From: Paramoeba atlantica
Taxonomy: Eukaryota; Discosea
Length of the DNA: 64,000 nt
Assembly (NCBI GenBank): GCA_977017575.1
Contig: CDRNVI010000040.1
Location: forward strand, 310,001 to 374,000
Direction: 5' to 3'
The notes beneath the pieces are model-generated. The model saw nothing but the letters and a program-made list of their open reading frames with translations. It was not told the DNA's origin and ran no database searches. This document shows positions 1 to 10,175 of this stretch, one piece after another. A program made the position numbers and the translations under genes. Each line of letters opens with the position of its first letter. Position 1 is the first letter of the stretch.

Positions 1-1
1 T

Positions 2-1051
2 TCCCTTAATCGATCAAAAAGCTTAGTACATCCTCAAGTTACAATTCCCGTGCATAAAAATCATTCTTCAACTGAAATTTCTCCTGTGCATAATACACCA
101 GATTGGCAAAGTACATTGCGGACTTCAAGGCCGGCTACAGACTACATACCGGAGACTCAATTTCAATTTGAAGGGAACGGATACGAGTCAGGTTCTTTAA
201 TCTCCGGAAAAGATCACGTGACATATGGGCAGCATCCCAACTATCGAACAAGTGCAGAATCTTCTGTCCCAGCAGGATCGCATAGAATACAGGGTTCCAT
301 GCACATTGATCAAGTTTCGAATGATTATTCGCGGCATTCTCAATCCGACATGAGAGCCCAAAACATGGCACTAGTTAAAATGCATGCCACAAATGCCGTC
401 AGGCAACCACGTGGGGTTTCCACGCGATTTCGCGGAAACGAAGTACCTTTTGAACCACACGCACATGAACTCAAAGTAAGCGAATGTGGCATGGCGAGTG
501 GACCTTCAGAAGCCATAAGGGCCGCAGACCTGCATTCTACGTATTCTACGCTGCGTGAAACTACGAACTTTCCTCGAGTTTCGGATTATCATGACCGAGT
601 CTCACCTTCCCCTTCTTATCCGGTGAGTGATGCGTTACGAGAAGGGTCTGTTCTTTATACCAAGCTTTTAGATATTTCCGTTTTTCAAGATGATCCACGC
701 AGCAAGCTACATCATAACTCAAACATTCGTGGCTCGCGTGAGAAAGAGTCTCGGAGCGAAAGACGCATAGTGCAGGTCAGACATGTGCAGCGCCAGGGTG
801 AGCACGTAACCGTGGTAGTCGAAGTGATGGACCAAGTTACTACCCCGTATAACATTTCTAAAACACCAAGGAAAACGGATAAACCTTCCGAAGAGGGCCA
901 TATTTTAAGTCCAAGTGGTCGCTTGCTCACACTGCGCGTAAAAGATCTAGACTTAGGTGAAAACGCCATGTACGAAAATCGAAATAGAGAGCCTTCTTTT
1001 CTGCCAACAGTTGTTCCTCTTTCGGAAGTGCATTCTGTCTACGTCGTCTGA
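2..1051 (+). CDS. hypothetical protein, 5' end beyond window
   Basis: The frame is open from base 2 to the TGA at 1049-1051 with no stop before the window edge, so the true start lies upstream. The visible 349 or so residues are polar and rich in Ser, His, Arg and Glu, with no membrane segment, and look mostly disordered. Only the stretch coded around 765-845, with alternating hydrophobic residues (VQVRHVQ, VTVVVEVMD), looks like beta structure. I recognise no family. The gene points the same way as every other host gene in the window. Confidence 0.6.
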   Translation, partial: SLNRSKSLVHPQVTIPVHKNHSSTEISPVHNTPDWQSTLRTSRPATDYIPETQFQFEGNGYESGSLISGKDHVTYGQHPNYRTSAESSVPAGSHRIQGSMHIDQVSNDYSRHSQSDMRAQNMALVKMHATNAVRQPRGVSTRFRGNEVPFEPHAHELKVSECGMASGPSEAIRAADLHSTYSTLRETTNFPRVSDYHDRVSPSPSYPVSDALREGSVLYTKLLDISVFQDDPRSKLHHNSNIRGSREKESRSERRIVQVRHVQRQGEHVTVVVEVMDQVTTPYNISKTPRKTDKPSEEGHILSPSGRLLTLRVKDLDLGENAMYENRNREPSFLPTVVPLSEVHSVYVV

Positions 1052-1054
1052 CTT

Positions 1055-1080
1055 GCAAGGTACAGTGCAAGGTACAGTGC
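1055..1080 (+). repeat. 12-bp tandem duplication in spacer 1052-1414
   Basis: GCAAGGTACAGT occurs twice head to tail just after the stop codon. The rest of the 363-base spacer holds nothing recognisable except a C-rich, almost purine-free run (about 1336-1414) that leads straight into the next start codon. Confidence 0.7.
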
Positions 1081-1414
1081 CGTTTTGAATGGCAGATCAA
1101 CAAGGACATGGGCAGCCCGTTCAAGTAGTTTTCCATACTTTCATACCTGTAGGTGCCTTCAGACGTCGAAGAGGCTCGAATTGCGAACGGACATCATAAT
1201 TTAGTATTCTTGTATTCAGTTTTGGTGGATGTACACACGTTGCTGAAAAACCTACATGCTTAAATCCCATTCCTAGTCCCTTTAAATCGCTAAACTGAAC
1301 TCCAAATACACTTCATTTTTCTCTCCCCAAAAAAGTCAAACACACCCCTACTTTCCCCTTCCCAACACCTCTACCCACACCTTATCTTCTCCTCCCTCCC
1401 TCCCTCCCTCCCCC

Positions 1415-2839
1415 ATGCTCCACGACCTCTCCGACCCCGCCCAGTTCTCCCCCCCCGAACCCGACCCCACCCCCTTCACCGCCCTCCCCCGCTACCAGCA
1501 CTGGCGCAAGCGCGTCCGTGAGCTCTACCAAACCCTCTTCGTCTACGTCCCCGACCACCCCACCCCCACCCTCGCCCTCCTCCCCTACGTCCGCAACCTC
1601 CCCCGCGACCCCACCGTCGAGCACACCCTCGTCGTGGGCTCCCGCCGCCCCCCCGGGGCCCAGTCCTATCTCAGCCTGCTGAAGGCCAACACCCCCGCCC
1701 CCTCCACGCTCCCGGCCGACCCCGACACCGGGGAGCTCGGGGGCTACGGCCACGCCCCGGCCTCCTGCCGCGTCCGCCCCGACCTCCGCCTCTACCACAA
1801 CGGCGGGGTGCGACGCGTGCGGTGGGTCCCGTGGAACCCCAACCTGCTGGTGAGTGTGAGTACGGACGGCAGGGGGTACGTGTTTGACAAGACGGAGATT
1901 GCGCGGTCGAGGCGGCCGAACCACCCCGGGAGGGTGGCGCTGCCGGTGATGCCGCGGTCGGGGCGGGAGACGGGGGAGATGGGGGACGTCACGAGGAGTA
2001 TGACGTTTGAGGCGAAGCGGGTGAGGTATGAAAAGGCGGAGGCGGAGCAGGAGAGGTTTGATGGGGAGTGCGGGGCAGGGCAGCATAAGCTGGTGCTGGG
2101 GGGTGGGGTGGCGATGGGGGGTACGGCGCCGTTGGATGTGAATACGGATGCGAGGGGGTTGGTGGTGTCGGGGTTTGATCGGAAGGTGGTGGTGTGGAAT
2201 GTGGCGGATTGTGAGACGAGTGCGGTGAGGACGGAGACGAATGGGACGGGTCCGAGCCTGGACCCGCAGTGGAGCATGGAAGCGATGGGTGCGGTGAATG
2301 ACGTGAAGTTTGACAAGCTCGTTCCAGACTTAATGTATGCCGCTTGTGAAGGCAGCCACGGAGTTTCCCTTTTCGACATTCGAGAAACGGGTTCTTGTGG
2401 TAGCTTTTCTTTGCCCAGATACGCTGTAAGTATCGATCCGAGTCCTTTTTACGAATATATTCTCGCGGTAGGAGATGCGGAAGGTTGCGTGAGCGTATGG
2501 GACCGTCGGCAACTGAGTATACCTCTTGGCAGATACCTCCCACATCGAAAAGACACTGAAGTTAGCGTGCTAGCGTGGTCGGTGCACTGTCCCTCGCTTT
2601 TATCCTCAGGGGGGGAAGATGGAAATGTCGTCTTTTTGGATTATCCTAGTGGCGGTATCCGTTTCAAACACTGGGGCCATACCAGCACAATCGATGACAT
2701 ATCTTGGTCCTGGGTGGAGCAGTACCGAGGGTTAATGGCCTCTATCAGTTCTGAGGACCATCTCATGACCTTGTGGAAAATACGAAACGAGTTTTGGACG
2801 TCAGATCCTCAAGCATTTTGCAAATTGGAGAACGAGTGA
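1415..2839 (+). CDS. RBBP4/MSI1/Hat2-type WD40 histone chaperone
   Basis: This 474-residue protein has the signature order of the RBBP4/p48 family. An N-terminal histone-H4-binding-like stretch (about 27-60, YQHWRKRVRELYQTLF) comes first, then a TLVVGS strand near 75, then WD repeats beginning HNGGVRRVRWVPWNPNLLVS (about 127-147) and ending with GHTSTIDDISW and SEDHLMTLWKI (about 425-455). Family members sit in CAF-1, HAT1, PRC2 and deacetylase complexes; which of these applies here cannot be told. The ATG at 1415 follows a CTCC-repeat tract. The first 900 bases are very GC-rich, C-rich to about 1820 and then G-rich to about 2290, after which composition drops abruptly to the local norm. The family call is firm; orthology within it is not. 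Confidence 0.82.
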   Translation: MLHDLSDPAQFSPPEPDPTPFTALPRYQHWRKRVRELYQTLFVYVPDHPTPTLALLPYVRNLPRDPTVEHTLVVGSRRPPGAQSYLSLLKANTPAPSTLPADPDTGELGGYGHAPASCRVRPDLRLYHNGGVRRVRWVPWNPNLLVSVSTDGRGYVFDKTEIARSRRPNHPGRVALPVMPRSGRETGEMGDVTRSMTFEAKRVRYEKAEAEQERFDGECGAGQHKLVLGGGVAMGGTAPLDVNTDARGLVVSGFDRKVVVWNVADCETSAVRTETNGTGPSLDPQWSMEAMGAVNDVKFDKLVPDLMYAACEGSHGVSLFDIRETGSCGSFSLPRYAVSIDPSPFYEYILAVGDAEGCVSVWDRRQLSIPLGRYLPHRKDTEVSVLAWSVHCPSLLSSGGEDGNVVFLDYPSGGIRFKHWGHTSTIDDISWSWVEQYRGLMASISSEDHLMTLWKIRNEFWTSDPQAFCKLENE

Positions 2840-3147
2840 CTGGTGCTTCTTCGACTACTATCACAAGTGCTTGTGACATTTTTGGGTATTGTGGATTAGA
2901 TGTACAGAATGTTGAAACAGAGTACTTTAAGAGGTAAAGTACTTAGTAAAGTTTTTATCAATGGATTTAAAGAACTTTATTAGTGCATTACATACATTCT
3001 AGTTTTTTATGTCATAATGTCATTGAAGTAGTGATGTTATACTTCAATCAAAATCTTTCCTAGCCAGTAGTTTCGTGTTAAGAATAATTGGATGCAAATC
3101 TCTTGTTTTCTGATCAAACACTTGTGACTCTCTGTTTCGCACCCTGC
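2840..3147. other. spacer, nothing recognised
   Basis: AT-rich spacer of 308 bases. A pyrimidine tract ending in TTTCCTAGCCAG (about 3056-3067) could be a splice acceptor for the next mRNA. No repeat or RNA gene seen. Confidence 0.4.
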
Positions 3148-6100
3148 ATGTATAGGATTCGCGCCTGCCATGTACGGAATCTCCAATGTTCAAACCTATT
3201 ATTTAGCCGAGGTAATCATCGCTACCTCTCGTCTCGAATACAGCCAGAACCGTGGACTCTTCATGACCTGTATCTAGTAGGCTACAAGCTTCGTGAGTTT
3301 TGTCATGATGATATCTTAAGCGGGGCACGCAAGCGCGTCTTAGCTTTGACGATGAAAAACATTTTAGAAGACGATAGCTCAGTGCAAACAGAAACGTTTT
3401 TCGAAGATCGTACTATTAAAGGCAGTGAAACAGATGACTCTGGTGCGGATGTCCACGAGAGTTACACATCTGATTACGAAAAAGTAACATCTAGGACTTG
3501 TACTAGTCGACGTGTTGCTATGTATATACGATGTTGTGCTATGTTAAATATACAGCGTAGCCATAATGTGCACGTTGAAGCTTTGCGGTGGGTCGTAAGT
3601 CGATTGACAAAATCAGCAGAGTTCTTTAGCGCGCCAAAAAAAATGTTGCTAGCACTCGGTCATGAAAACGAGGACATTGTTACTCCGCAGCATATGATTT
3701 GGATTTCTACTGACAACGCACTTGACTGGGGCTTTATGTCTGAATCCGCCAAATACTTTATACGGATCGCTCACCGTCTTTCACCAGCCAATATTCTAAA
3801 GGTACTCATTGCATTTCGTAAATCTGAAATGGAAAGTTTTGACCTATGTTCTCTTCTGGCAGATAAAGCCTGTATTCATGGAGATCGGATAAATGCCGCA
3901 CTAGCGTCACAGCTTCTCTTCTGCTTTCTTGCAGGGTTGCATTATCGGCCACATCCTGTGTATTCCGTCTTAGTCGCAATACTAATTAGGGGAATCTCTA
4001 ACTTGAGTAACAAAGCTTTACAAAACCTTATCGTGGTTCTTCCGAAACTAATGGTGCTGCCTAGATTACAGCGGATCGACTTGATTAACGCAATCAAAGA
4101 TACCTCGCGTAAGTCTCACCAGGGAGTATTAAAAGGTATAAAACTTAGCCAAGCTTCAATTTTTCTGCGAGAGCCTAATATGGATGTGGAACAATCTATT
4201 CGGACAGACATTAAACAGGCGGCTTTAGGGAAACTGTCTCCACTCGCAGCTACGCCAGAATGCGTACGTAATGAGAACACCCAACGCAAAATTACGCTTG
4301 AAGCACTTCAACATACACACAAGCAAGTGTCGTGTCTTTGTGAAGGATTTCACCATTGGAAATTGAATGAGGCTAGGGCTCAACAATTAGCTTCCGATTT
4401 GCGAGCTCTGGGGCGACGATTGCCTTCTTTTAGGAAAGTACTTCTCGAGGTACCATATTCAAATAAAGAAGATGGAACGCACGCGCTTGCTTTTAAGCTG
4501 ACGGCCGGTATGCTGAAAAATATTTTACTCATTGAAACGAAAAATCTCACGTGGAAGGGAGTTGCTCGAACTTCTAAGTCAGATAATCACAGAATTAAAT
4601 GTGGTGTACCAAGACAGAGCAATTTTAGGGTCCACGAAAAAGCAGAAAAGCATGCAGTAGAACTCGATCGTGCTCTATTATCCGTCGTATCTGAGTTAAT
4701 ACAATTTTTAAAAGTGTCCTCACAAAGGAATGCTAAACCTTTTTTGTCGGAGCTACCTCGCAAAGTGGTCCTTCGTTGTGCATCCTGTGTATCACACCCC
4801 TCAGCGATTCGAGCTAATAAAACCTCAGCTAATGAAGTTAGTAACGAATGCTTCCGTTTAATAGAAACTTGGGACCCGGAGGACTTGACACCAATCGAGT
4901 GCGCAGGAATACTTGAAATGTTCGGTTCTGACCCTAAGGTTCAATTACTTATCCAAAAGTTTCAGCCTTCGTGGGAGAAACTTGCAAATGTACTGAATTT
5001 ATCGCAATTGTACTCAATACTTCGAAGGCGAACTTTTTTTGCTAAGGAGGAAGTGAATTTCCTTCAGGCATTAGAAAATCGTGTGAAAGTAATAGCTGCT
5101 ACAGAAATAATTCCTAGGCTCAGAGACAGAGTCGTGATTTTAAATACTACTCCCACCAGCAGTGTCCAATTATCCCAGGACAAAGTGCAGCATGTGAGTG
5201 AAACGTCAGATTCAAGTTTAGAAGAAAAGATTAATCATTTGCTTCTGATTCTACGGCGCCTTATTTACTTATCCAATCGAGCACCTGTTTTATTGAAGTT
5301 GATTGGGGATATTCTTTCATTGTCCATATCAGCCAAAGTACATATCAACGATCACCTATTATTGGAATTAATTTATTTGCTCGCCAGAGAGCATAGCTGC
5401 AAACCGGAGCTTCTTGAATCCGCGGTTATGAAGCTTATGGCTAGTCGTATATTGACAACACCAGGAAATCTATCAAAAATTCTATTTTCTCTTGCATCTG
5501 CCTCCACGACAAAAGCTTACTTTCCGCGACTGGTTGCGGAACTACTTCCAAGAGTTCGAATCGTCATTGAAAACGCCCAATTGGAGGATATTTTTCTGCT
5601 CTCTTTCGCTTTTCAAACCTTCTCTGTGCCTCATCAAGCCATTTTGAACGCTATGTGTAATCAAGCACAAGAGATTTTCGAGCAGCAACATGAAAAGGAG
5701 AATATCTTTTTGGGTATTTTTCACCATATGCACTGCATTGAAAACTATTCTCCTCAGGCTCCGTGGAGTTCCTTTGGGTATGACCTTCTTGAGCGTTGGA
5801 TACCTAAGTCTGCTGACTTTGGCCTTTTGTTCCGGTTACCACGATCACTGACTAATATTTGTTGTGGGGCATTCCACTCGGATAAGAAAGTGTGGGAAGC
5901 AGTTTCTCGACTACTCGAGCAAGTCATCACACAATTACGCGTCCATTCACCGCTCTATCTCGTGAACACTGAAGAGCGGGTTAGAAATCAAGTTGAGCTT
6001 AGAGTTTTCACACCGACCTGTCTCTCTGATAGCACACCTTCTAACAGCGAATATTCTGTGTCAGAAAGCAGTCCCATAATGAAGTATACTTTTAGCGATT

Positions 6101-6660
6101 GCAATCAACTCGATGAGGAAACGCTGTTCGTACTCATTTGTTCGTTTTCGCAACTGTGCAGTCAGAGCACCCAGGGAAAGTTGAAGGTCGAATCACCTTC
6201 TGAAAAGAATGCAACAAAGATTCCGCATCAAAAGAAACGAAAAAGCAAAACTGACGTGAGTAAAGCGGTAGATGCAGCTAGCTCAAAGACTTCGGATGAA
6301 TACCTTGTAGAAATCAAATCAAAACTTATTGGTGAAATTAGTGCTTTCGTTTTTAGCATTCTGGACAATTCGAAGTGTGTCCCATTTATTCTGAATATGA
6401 AGATTTCGAAATTGCTTCCGGTCTTCCGAGCCTTGCAATCGATCTTAGCCATACGAAGTGACGTATGTAAAGCCAATCCAAACATCCTTCCAGCTTACAA
6501 TCTGACCTCACAGGAACAAATTGTAAAAACGATGTATCACAAACTAGCTCTCGTATATAAGGATAAGTCTCAAGTAATGGACGGTAAACAATACGACAAA
6601 CTCGAAGAATGCATTGCAGCTCAAAAAGAAATCGTCACTCTGTATCCAGAACTCGGGTAG
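3148..6660 (+). CDS. large alpha-helical protein, probably organelle-targeted
   Basis: The protein has 1170 residues from the first in-frame ATG at 3148; the frame is open further upstream but without an ATG. The N terminus (MYRIRACHVRNLQC and on to about residue 35) is Arg/Ser-rich, lacks acidic residues and resembles a mitochondrial presequence. Most of the rest is predicted-helical Leu-rich sequence with repeated patterns such as LLEL-IYLLA and LSKILFSLASA, typical of helical-repeat RNA-binding proteins (FAST/RAP, OPR or PPR-like). I cannot see a clear RAP domain or a regular repeat period. A basic patch (KKRKSK, around residue 1048) lies late in the protein. The role is unknown; organellar RNA metabolism is a guess from shape only. 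Confidence 0.72.
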   Translation: MYRIRACHVRNLQCSNLLFSRGNHRYLSSRIQPEPWTLHDLYLVGYKLREFCHDDILSGARKRVLALTMKNILEDDSSVQTETFFEDRTIKGSETDDSGADVHESYTSDYEKVTSRTCTSRRVAMYIRCCAMLNIQRSHNVHVEALRWVVSRLTKSAEFFSAPKKMLLALGHENEDIVTPQHMIWISTDNALDWGFMSESAKYFIRIAHRLSPANILKVLIAFRKSEMESFDLCSLLADKACIHGDRINAALASQLLFCFLAGLHYRPHPVYSVLVAILIRGISNLSNKALQNLIVVLPKLMVLPRLQRIDLINAIKDTSRKSHQGVLKGIKLSQASIFLREPNMDVEQSIRTDIKQAALGKLSPLAATPECVRNENTQRKITLEALQHTHKQVSCLCEGFHHWKLNEARAQQLASDLRALGRRLPSFRKVLLEVPYSNKEDGTHALAFKLTAGMLKNILLIETKNLTWKGVARTSKSDNHRIKCGVPRQSNFRVHEKAEKHAVELDRALLSVVSELIQFLKVSSQRNAKPFLSELPRKVVLRCASCVSHPSAIRANKTSANEVSNECFRLIETWDPEDLTPIECAGILEMFGSDPKVQLLIQKFQPSWEKLANVLNLSQLYSILRRRTFFAKEEVNFLQALENRVKVIAATEIIPRLRDRVVILNTTPTSSVQLSQDKVQHVSETSDSSLEEKINHLLLILRRLIYLSNRAPVLLKLIGDILSLSISAKVHINDHLLLELIYLLAREHSCKPELLESAVMKLMASRILTTPGNLSKILFSLASASTTKAYFPRLVAELLPRVRIVIENAQLEDIFLLSFAFQTFSVPHQAILNAMCNQAQEIFEQQHEKENIFLGIFHHMHCIENYSPQAPWSSFGYDLLERWIPKSADFGLLFRLPRSLTNICCGAFHSDKKVWEAVSRLLEQVITQLRVHSPLYLVNTEERVRNQVELRVFTPTCLSDSTPSNSEYSVSESSPIMKYTFSDCNQLDEETLFVLICSFSQLCSQSTQGKLKVESPSEKNATKIPHQKKRKSKTDVSKAVDAASSKTSDEYLVEIKSKLIGEISAFVFSILDNSKCVPFILNMKISKLLPVFRALQSILAIRSDVCKANPNILPAYNLTSQEQIVKTMYHKLALVYKDKSQVMDGKQYDKLEECIAAQKEIVTLYPELG

Positions 6661-7195
6661 CTAATTGCGTTTCACGTGAAATAGATAGGAAAACATGGTC
6701 ACTTTTTAGGAAATGTAAATGCCATTCCGTAAAGGGTACAAAACACGGGCGATACCAACGAAGAATAGAAACAACAAATTCTCTGTACCAATAAACGTGT
6801 CCTATTCGCACAATCTACCTCACAGTTACAGTGTATGTCCTTTTCGTATCACGGTGACACTTCCAAGATTCTTTTTTTATCAAAAGAAAATCTTATGTTT
6901 TCCAATTGACGACTTACGGTATCGATGCCTTACGACTTAAGTGGCCGGTAAAGGTGAAAAAAGGCAAAAACTGGAAAAACGAAAAGATCAATCAAAATCC
7001 AGTTTCCTACATTTATCATGGGAGTAATCACTATCCTTGGACAGATTTGCGAACAGCCGTTTTGTAGAATTAAGATAGACTGACATCAAATTTACTGATA
7101 CTTACTTATTTTACGAAAACGGGGGAAGTCACTTTTTAATATTAATCACTGAATTTCTCTCCTACTTCTGTGCGCTATGCATCTCACGAGTTCCT
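6661..7195. other. spacer, nothing recognised
   Basis: This 535-base AT-rich stretch has only short spurious frames. A pyrimidine tract TTTCTCTCCTACTTCT (about 7153-7168) with a downstream AG at 7189-7190 could be a splice acceptor for the TELO2-like gene. Confidence 0.4.
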
Positions 7196-9973
7196 ATGTC
7201 AGACGTTCGTGCTCCTTGTCCAATAACTCACGAAGGACAGTCCACCATTTTTCTATACTTGAACGAATTGCTCAAAACAACTTTACCACATGACAAAAAA
7301 GGAGAGCACTCCGTTGATCTGCGAGATTCACACATTGCTGAGGAATTCGCAGACTCGGAAAGAATTCGTCAGCTAATTGTGGGGCTTTCTCATCAAATTA
7401 CTGGGTCACAGTTGTCTGAAGCGCTCGGTTGGAACTTTGTAAAGGATTCAACACCCTTTTCCAAGTACGATCATATTCAAAGTGATGATTTCACCAATTT
7501 TTCTTCACGTTTGCATGGTATCTTGAGTATTCCTGACCGGTGCATCGAAGTAGTCAAGCCATCGGATCTTCCTGATATTTTGCAGCACGAAAATTTCTTC
7601 AACGTTTGTGCTTGCTTGCTCTGGAATACCTACGCTAGTGCGCAAAGTCATCAATTGAATACGCAAGCGCTAATATTTTGTGCGGTGTATGTCCAACGTG
7701 GTCTCGCTGGATATTTGGCTCAAGGTTTAATACAGAATTTGCACGATAACAAGAACACTTTTCGTGAGCACTTTATTGATTCTCTCGTTATTCTTTACGA
7801 AGAGCACTCAATTCGCCACCGATCTTCGCGGGATATGTACAGGCTTGCCGTAGAAATTCTCATAAAAGTGACTTGTAGCATAGGCGATAGAGTCAATGCG
7901 AACAATGATGTTGCAATTCGAACCATGATCAGTCAATTTCTCTGTCGAATCCTAACTAAAATTGAGTCCGCAGGTAATATTATCGTTCGCATTTTACTGG
8001 ACAGAGCGTTATGCGCACCCGAAATTCTCGGATTTCTTTTTTATCATGTAGCGATGAAGGATTTGAATGTGCTTCGACGACTTTTTTCCGTTGTGGTCGA
8101 GATCTGGGCAGACGAACCATCTACAAAGCAATTTTCAGTCTCGTCTCAAAAGATCATAGGAATATCTATGCTATACTTGTTGCGTAGCGCGCTTGCTTAT
8201 GCCCAGAAAAGATCTGGGCTTGAGGAAGACCTTGAAAGTCGCACGCGTGCCATCACAGATACTGACGATCCTACGCTTATGGAGCCTCTTCAGATAGTTC
8301 TGTCGAACGTGACGGTGGGCGGATTTTTGTCTGGAGTGCATCACCGTCTTATTTCGCCGGATCAAAGTGTGCGAGAGTGGGGCGGCCTTGTTGCAATGAG
8401 ATGGAGCGAACTTGCCCACAAACGATCTCTTATGGAATCTAAGATAACGGAAACGGACGGTACAAATGTGGTTCAGTCACTTATCTTGGAAGAATATTAC
8501 GAACTGTACAAAACGAGGGAGAGTGATGAAACCAATGAAATAGCACTGTTTCAAGGATTATCCATCCCCGTAACAGGTAAAAACCAGAAGATGACGGAAA
8601 TGTGCGATCTTACTTGTGCGTCACAACCTATCAGAATGAAAGATACTTACAATGCAAATGGAGAAGGGATCGAGGAATTAAAGACTTTTTCAAGTGAGCA
8701 TATCTTTGGAACAGGCTTAAAGAAATCTGAAAACCTCTCAACTGAGGCACATAACGCATCGTTTAGGAACACTTTGTGCCTGACAGATTTCAAATCTACC
8801 CCAGGTCTTTCAAGTTACTGCACGCCGATCAGCTTTGAGCCCGGAACATCCTTTAAGAAGAAATCTTTGCGGCAGATACTTCTTCTGATGCAAAATTTTG
8901 AAACGGACGCAAAACAAAAACGATGTTCGAATACTCTTGCTGAAGAGGACGAAATAACTATTGAAGATTATGAATTCTTTCTTCAACACTTAATTCCCGA
9001 AAAACTCTTGGCCTCTCCGAATCGAAAATTTGGTGAAAACACAATGAACAATGAATTTGACGGAATTAATATAAGAATGACATGCAAGGATTCGTCGCAA
9101 GATATGAGTAGCAGCCTTGCTATGGAAGTTGTTGAAATAGTGAAGCACTTTCTACTTCCGAGAAATGATTACGGACTTTCTTCATACGACTCATCACGAA
9201 AACGCATCCTTCTTTTAGCTACTTCACGATTACCTGAATACGTAGTTCCATATTTGACGCATCAGTATTTTTCTGGAAATCTTGACCTATCTACTCGATT
9301 CGATATACTGACGACACTTCAAGAAACGGGGAGTCAGCTTGCTAATCATTCGGTAGATGTTCCAGCGGGTAAGCCTCAGAGCCCACTCTGCGACGATAAA
9401 CAGTCGAAGACGCTGCTTAAGCGTTACCCACCGTTGTCAAAATTTAGCTTCCGGCAGAGTTTAAAAGATCGTACCACGAGTGGAAATAAACATAAACCGA
9501 TAATTGTACGTAACGTTTATGATTCTGTAGCTCACATATTCATACAGCAGCTCCTTTTGGGATTTCAATCGTCTGGCACGAGATTCGCCGCAGAAGACAC
9601 GTCCCTATCGTCCAAATTTGTATCGACCCTCAATATACTTCTCCTTTTGCTTTCTACATCTTCTCACCGGTTTCTGTCTGCATGGTACAGTGTTTGTGAC
9701 TTCATTCATGCGATTCTTGAAGAGGATCTCCATCCATTTCTGCGAACGCACGTTTTGCGAGCATCGTGTCTCAATTGGGAGCGCATCGAGTCTGTTTCTC
9801 TGAATGCTGCTATTGAGAATAGACGACAACGACTGTTGCGCATTACGGAAGATATGCTCTATAGGAGCGTACAAACAGAAAACGTAAGAAAGGCTGCCAA
9901 AGACCTTCAAAAACGTTTGCAAAACTTTTCTTTTGCAAAAGCAATCACTACGCCATTGATCACTGAAGTTTAG
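7196..9973 (+). CDS. TELO2/Tel2-like telomere length regulation protein
   Basis: This 925-residue, mostly helical protein carries two patches that match Tel2. Near residue 390 is HHRLISPDQSVREWGGLVAM, like the 'R-x-x-GM-x-VAE' stretch that precedes the conserved region. At about 655-705 is a stretch containing LPEYVVPYLTHQYF and STRFDILTTL, like the Tel2 core 'YLxxQFY...LRQRxDIL'. Tel2 works with Tti1 and Tti2 as an HSP90 co-chaperone that stabilises PIKK kinases (ATM, ATR, mTOR). The C-terminal 130 residues are also helical, as in the family. Length (human 837) fits. The start is ATG 7196, six bases after an AG. The assignment rests on motif recall and not on a search. Confidence 0.68.
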   Translation: MSDVRAPCPITHEGQSTIFLYLNELLKTTLPHDKKGEHSVDLRDSHIAEEFADSERIRQLIVGLSHQITGSQLSEALGWNFVKDSTPFSKYDHIQSDDFTNFSSRLHGILSIPDRCIEVVKPSDLPDILQHENFFNVCACLLWNTYASAQSHQLNTQALIFCAVYVQRGLAGYLAQGLIQNLHDNKNTFREHFIDSLVILYEEHSIRHRSSRDMYRLAVEILIKVTCSIGDRVNANNDVAIRTMISQFLCRILTKIESAGNIIVRILLDRALCAPEILGFLFYHVAMKDLNVLRRLFSVVVEIWADEPSTKQFSVSSQKIIGISMLYLLRSALAYAQKRSGLEEDLESRTRAITDTDDPTLMEPLQIVLSNVTVGGFLSGVHHRLISPDQSVREWGGLVAMRWSELAHKRSLMESKITETDGTNVVQSLILEEYYELYKTRESDETNEIALFQGLSIPVTGKNQKMTEMCDLTCASQPIRMKDTYNANGEGIEELKTFSSEHIFGTGLKKSENLSTEAHNASFRNTLCLTDFKSTPGLSSYCTPISFEPGTSFKKKSLRQILLLMQNFETDAKQKRCSNTLAEEDEITIEDYEFFLQHLIPEKLLASPNRKFGENTMNNEFDGINIRMTCKDSSQDMSSSLAMEVVEIVKHFLLPRNDYGLSSYDSSRKRILLLATSRLPEYVVPYLTHQYFSGNLDLSTRFDILTTLQETGSQLANHSVDVPAGKPQSPLCDDKQSKTLLKRYPPLSKFSFRQSLKDRTTSGNKHKPIIVRNVYDSVAHIFIQQLLLGFQSSGTRFAAEDTSLSSKFVSTLNILLLLLSTSSHRFLSAWYSVCDFIHAILEEDLHPFLRTHVLRASCLNWERIESVSLNAAIENRRQRLLRITEDMLYRSVQTENVRKAAKDLQKRLQNFSFAKAITTPLITEV

Positions 9974-10175
9974 TCGCTCAAACTGATAAAATAAGTTAAA
10001 AAAAAACTTTAACGATTTTAACTTTAGCTTTTTATTATTTGAAGCAATCCTCACAAAATCTAAAATCCTATTAGATTATCCTATTAAAAAAGCTGACAAA
10101 CACTATCCATTTTTTCCTCTTTCCTTGAATTCCGTTTTCTATCTTCCGTATCCTTTACCCCCACCGTGCCCGTAT

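Noticed and set aside
1382-2086. Long minus-strand frame opposite the RBBP4-like gene
   Set aside because: It is a Pro/Arg/Gly/Val-rich shadow produced by the GC-rich coding strand; the + frame has clear WD-repeat motifs.
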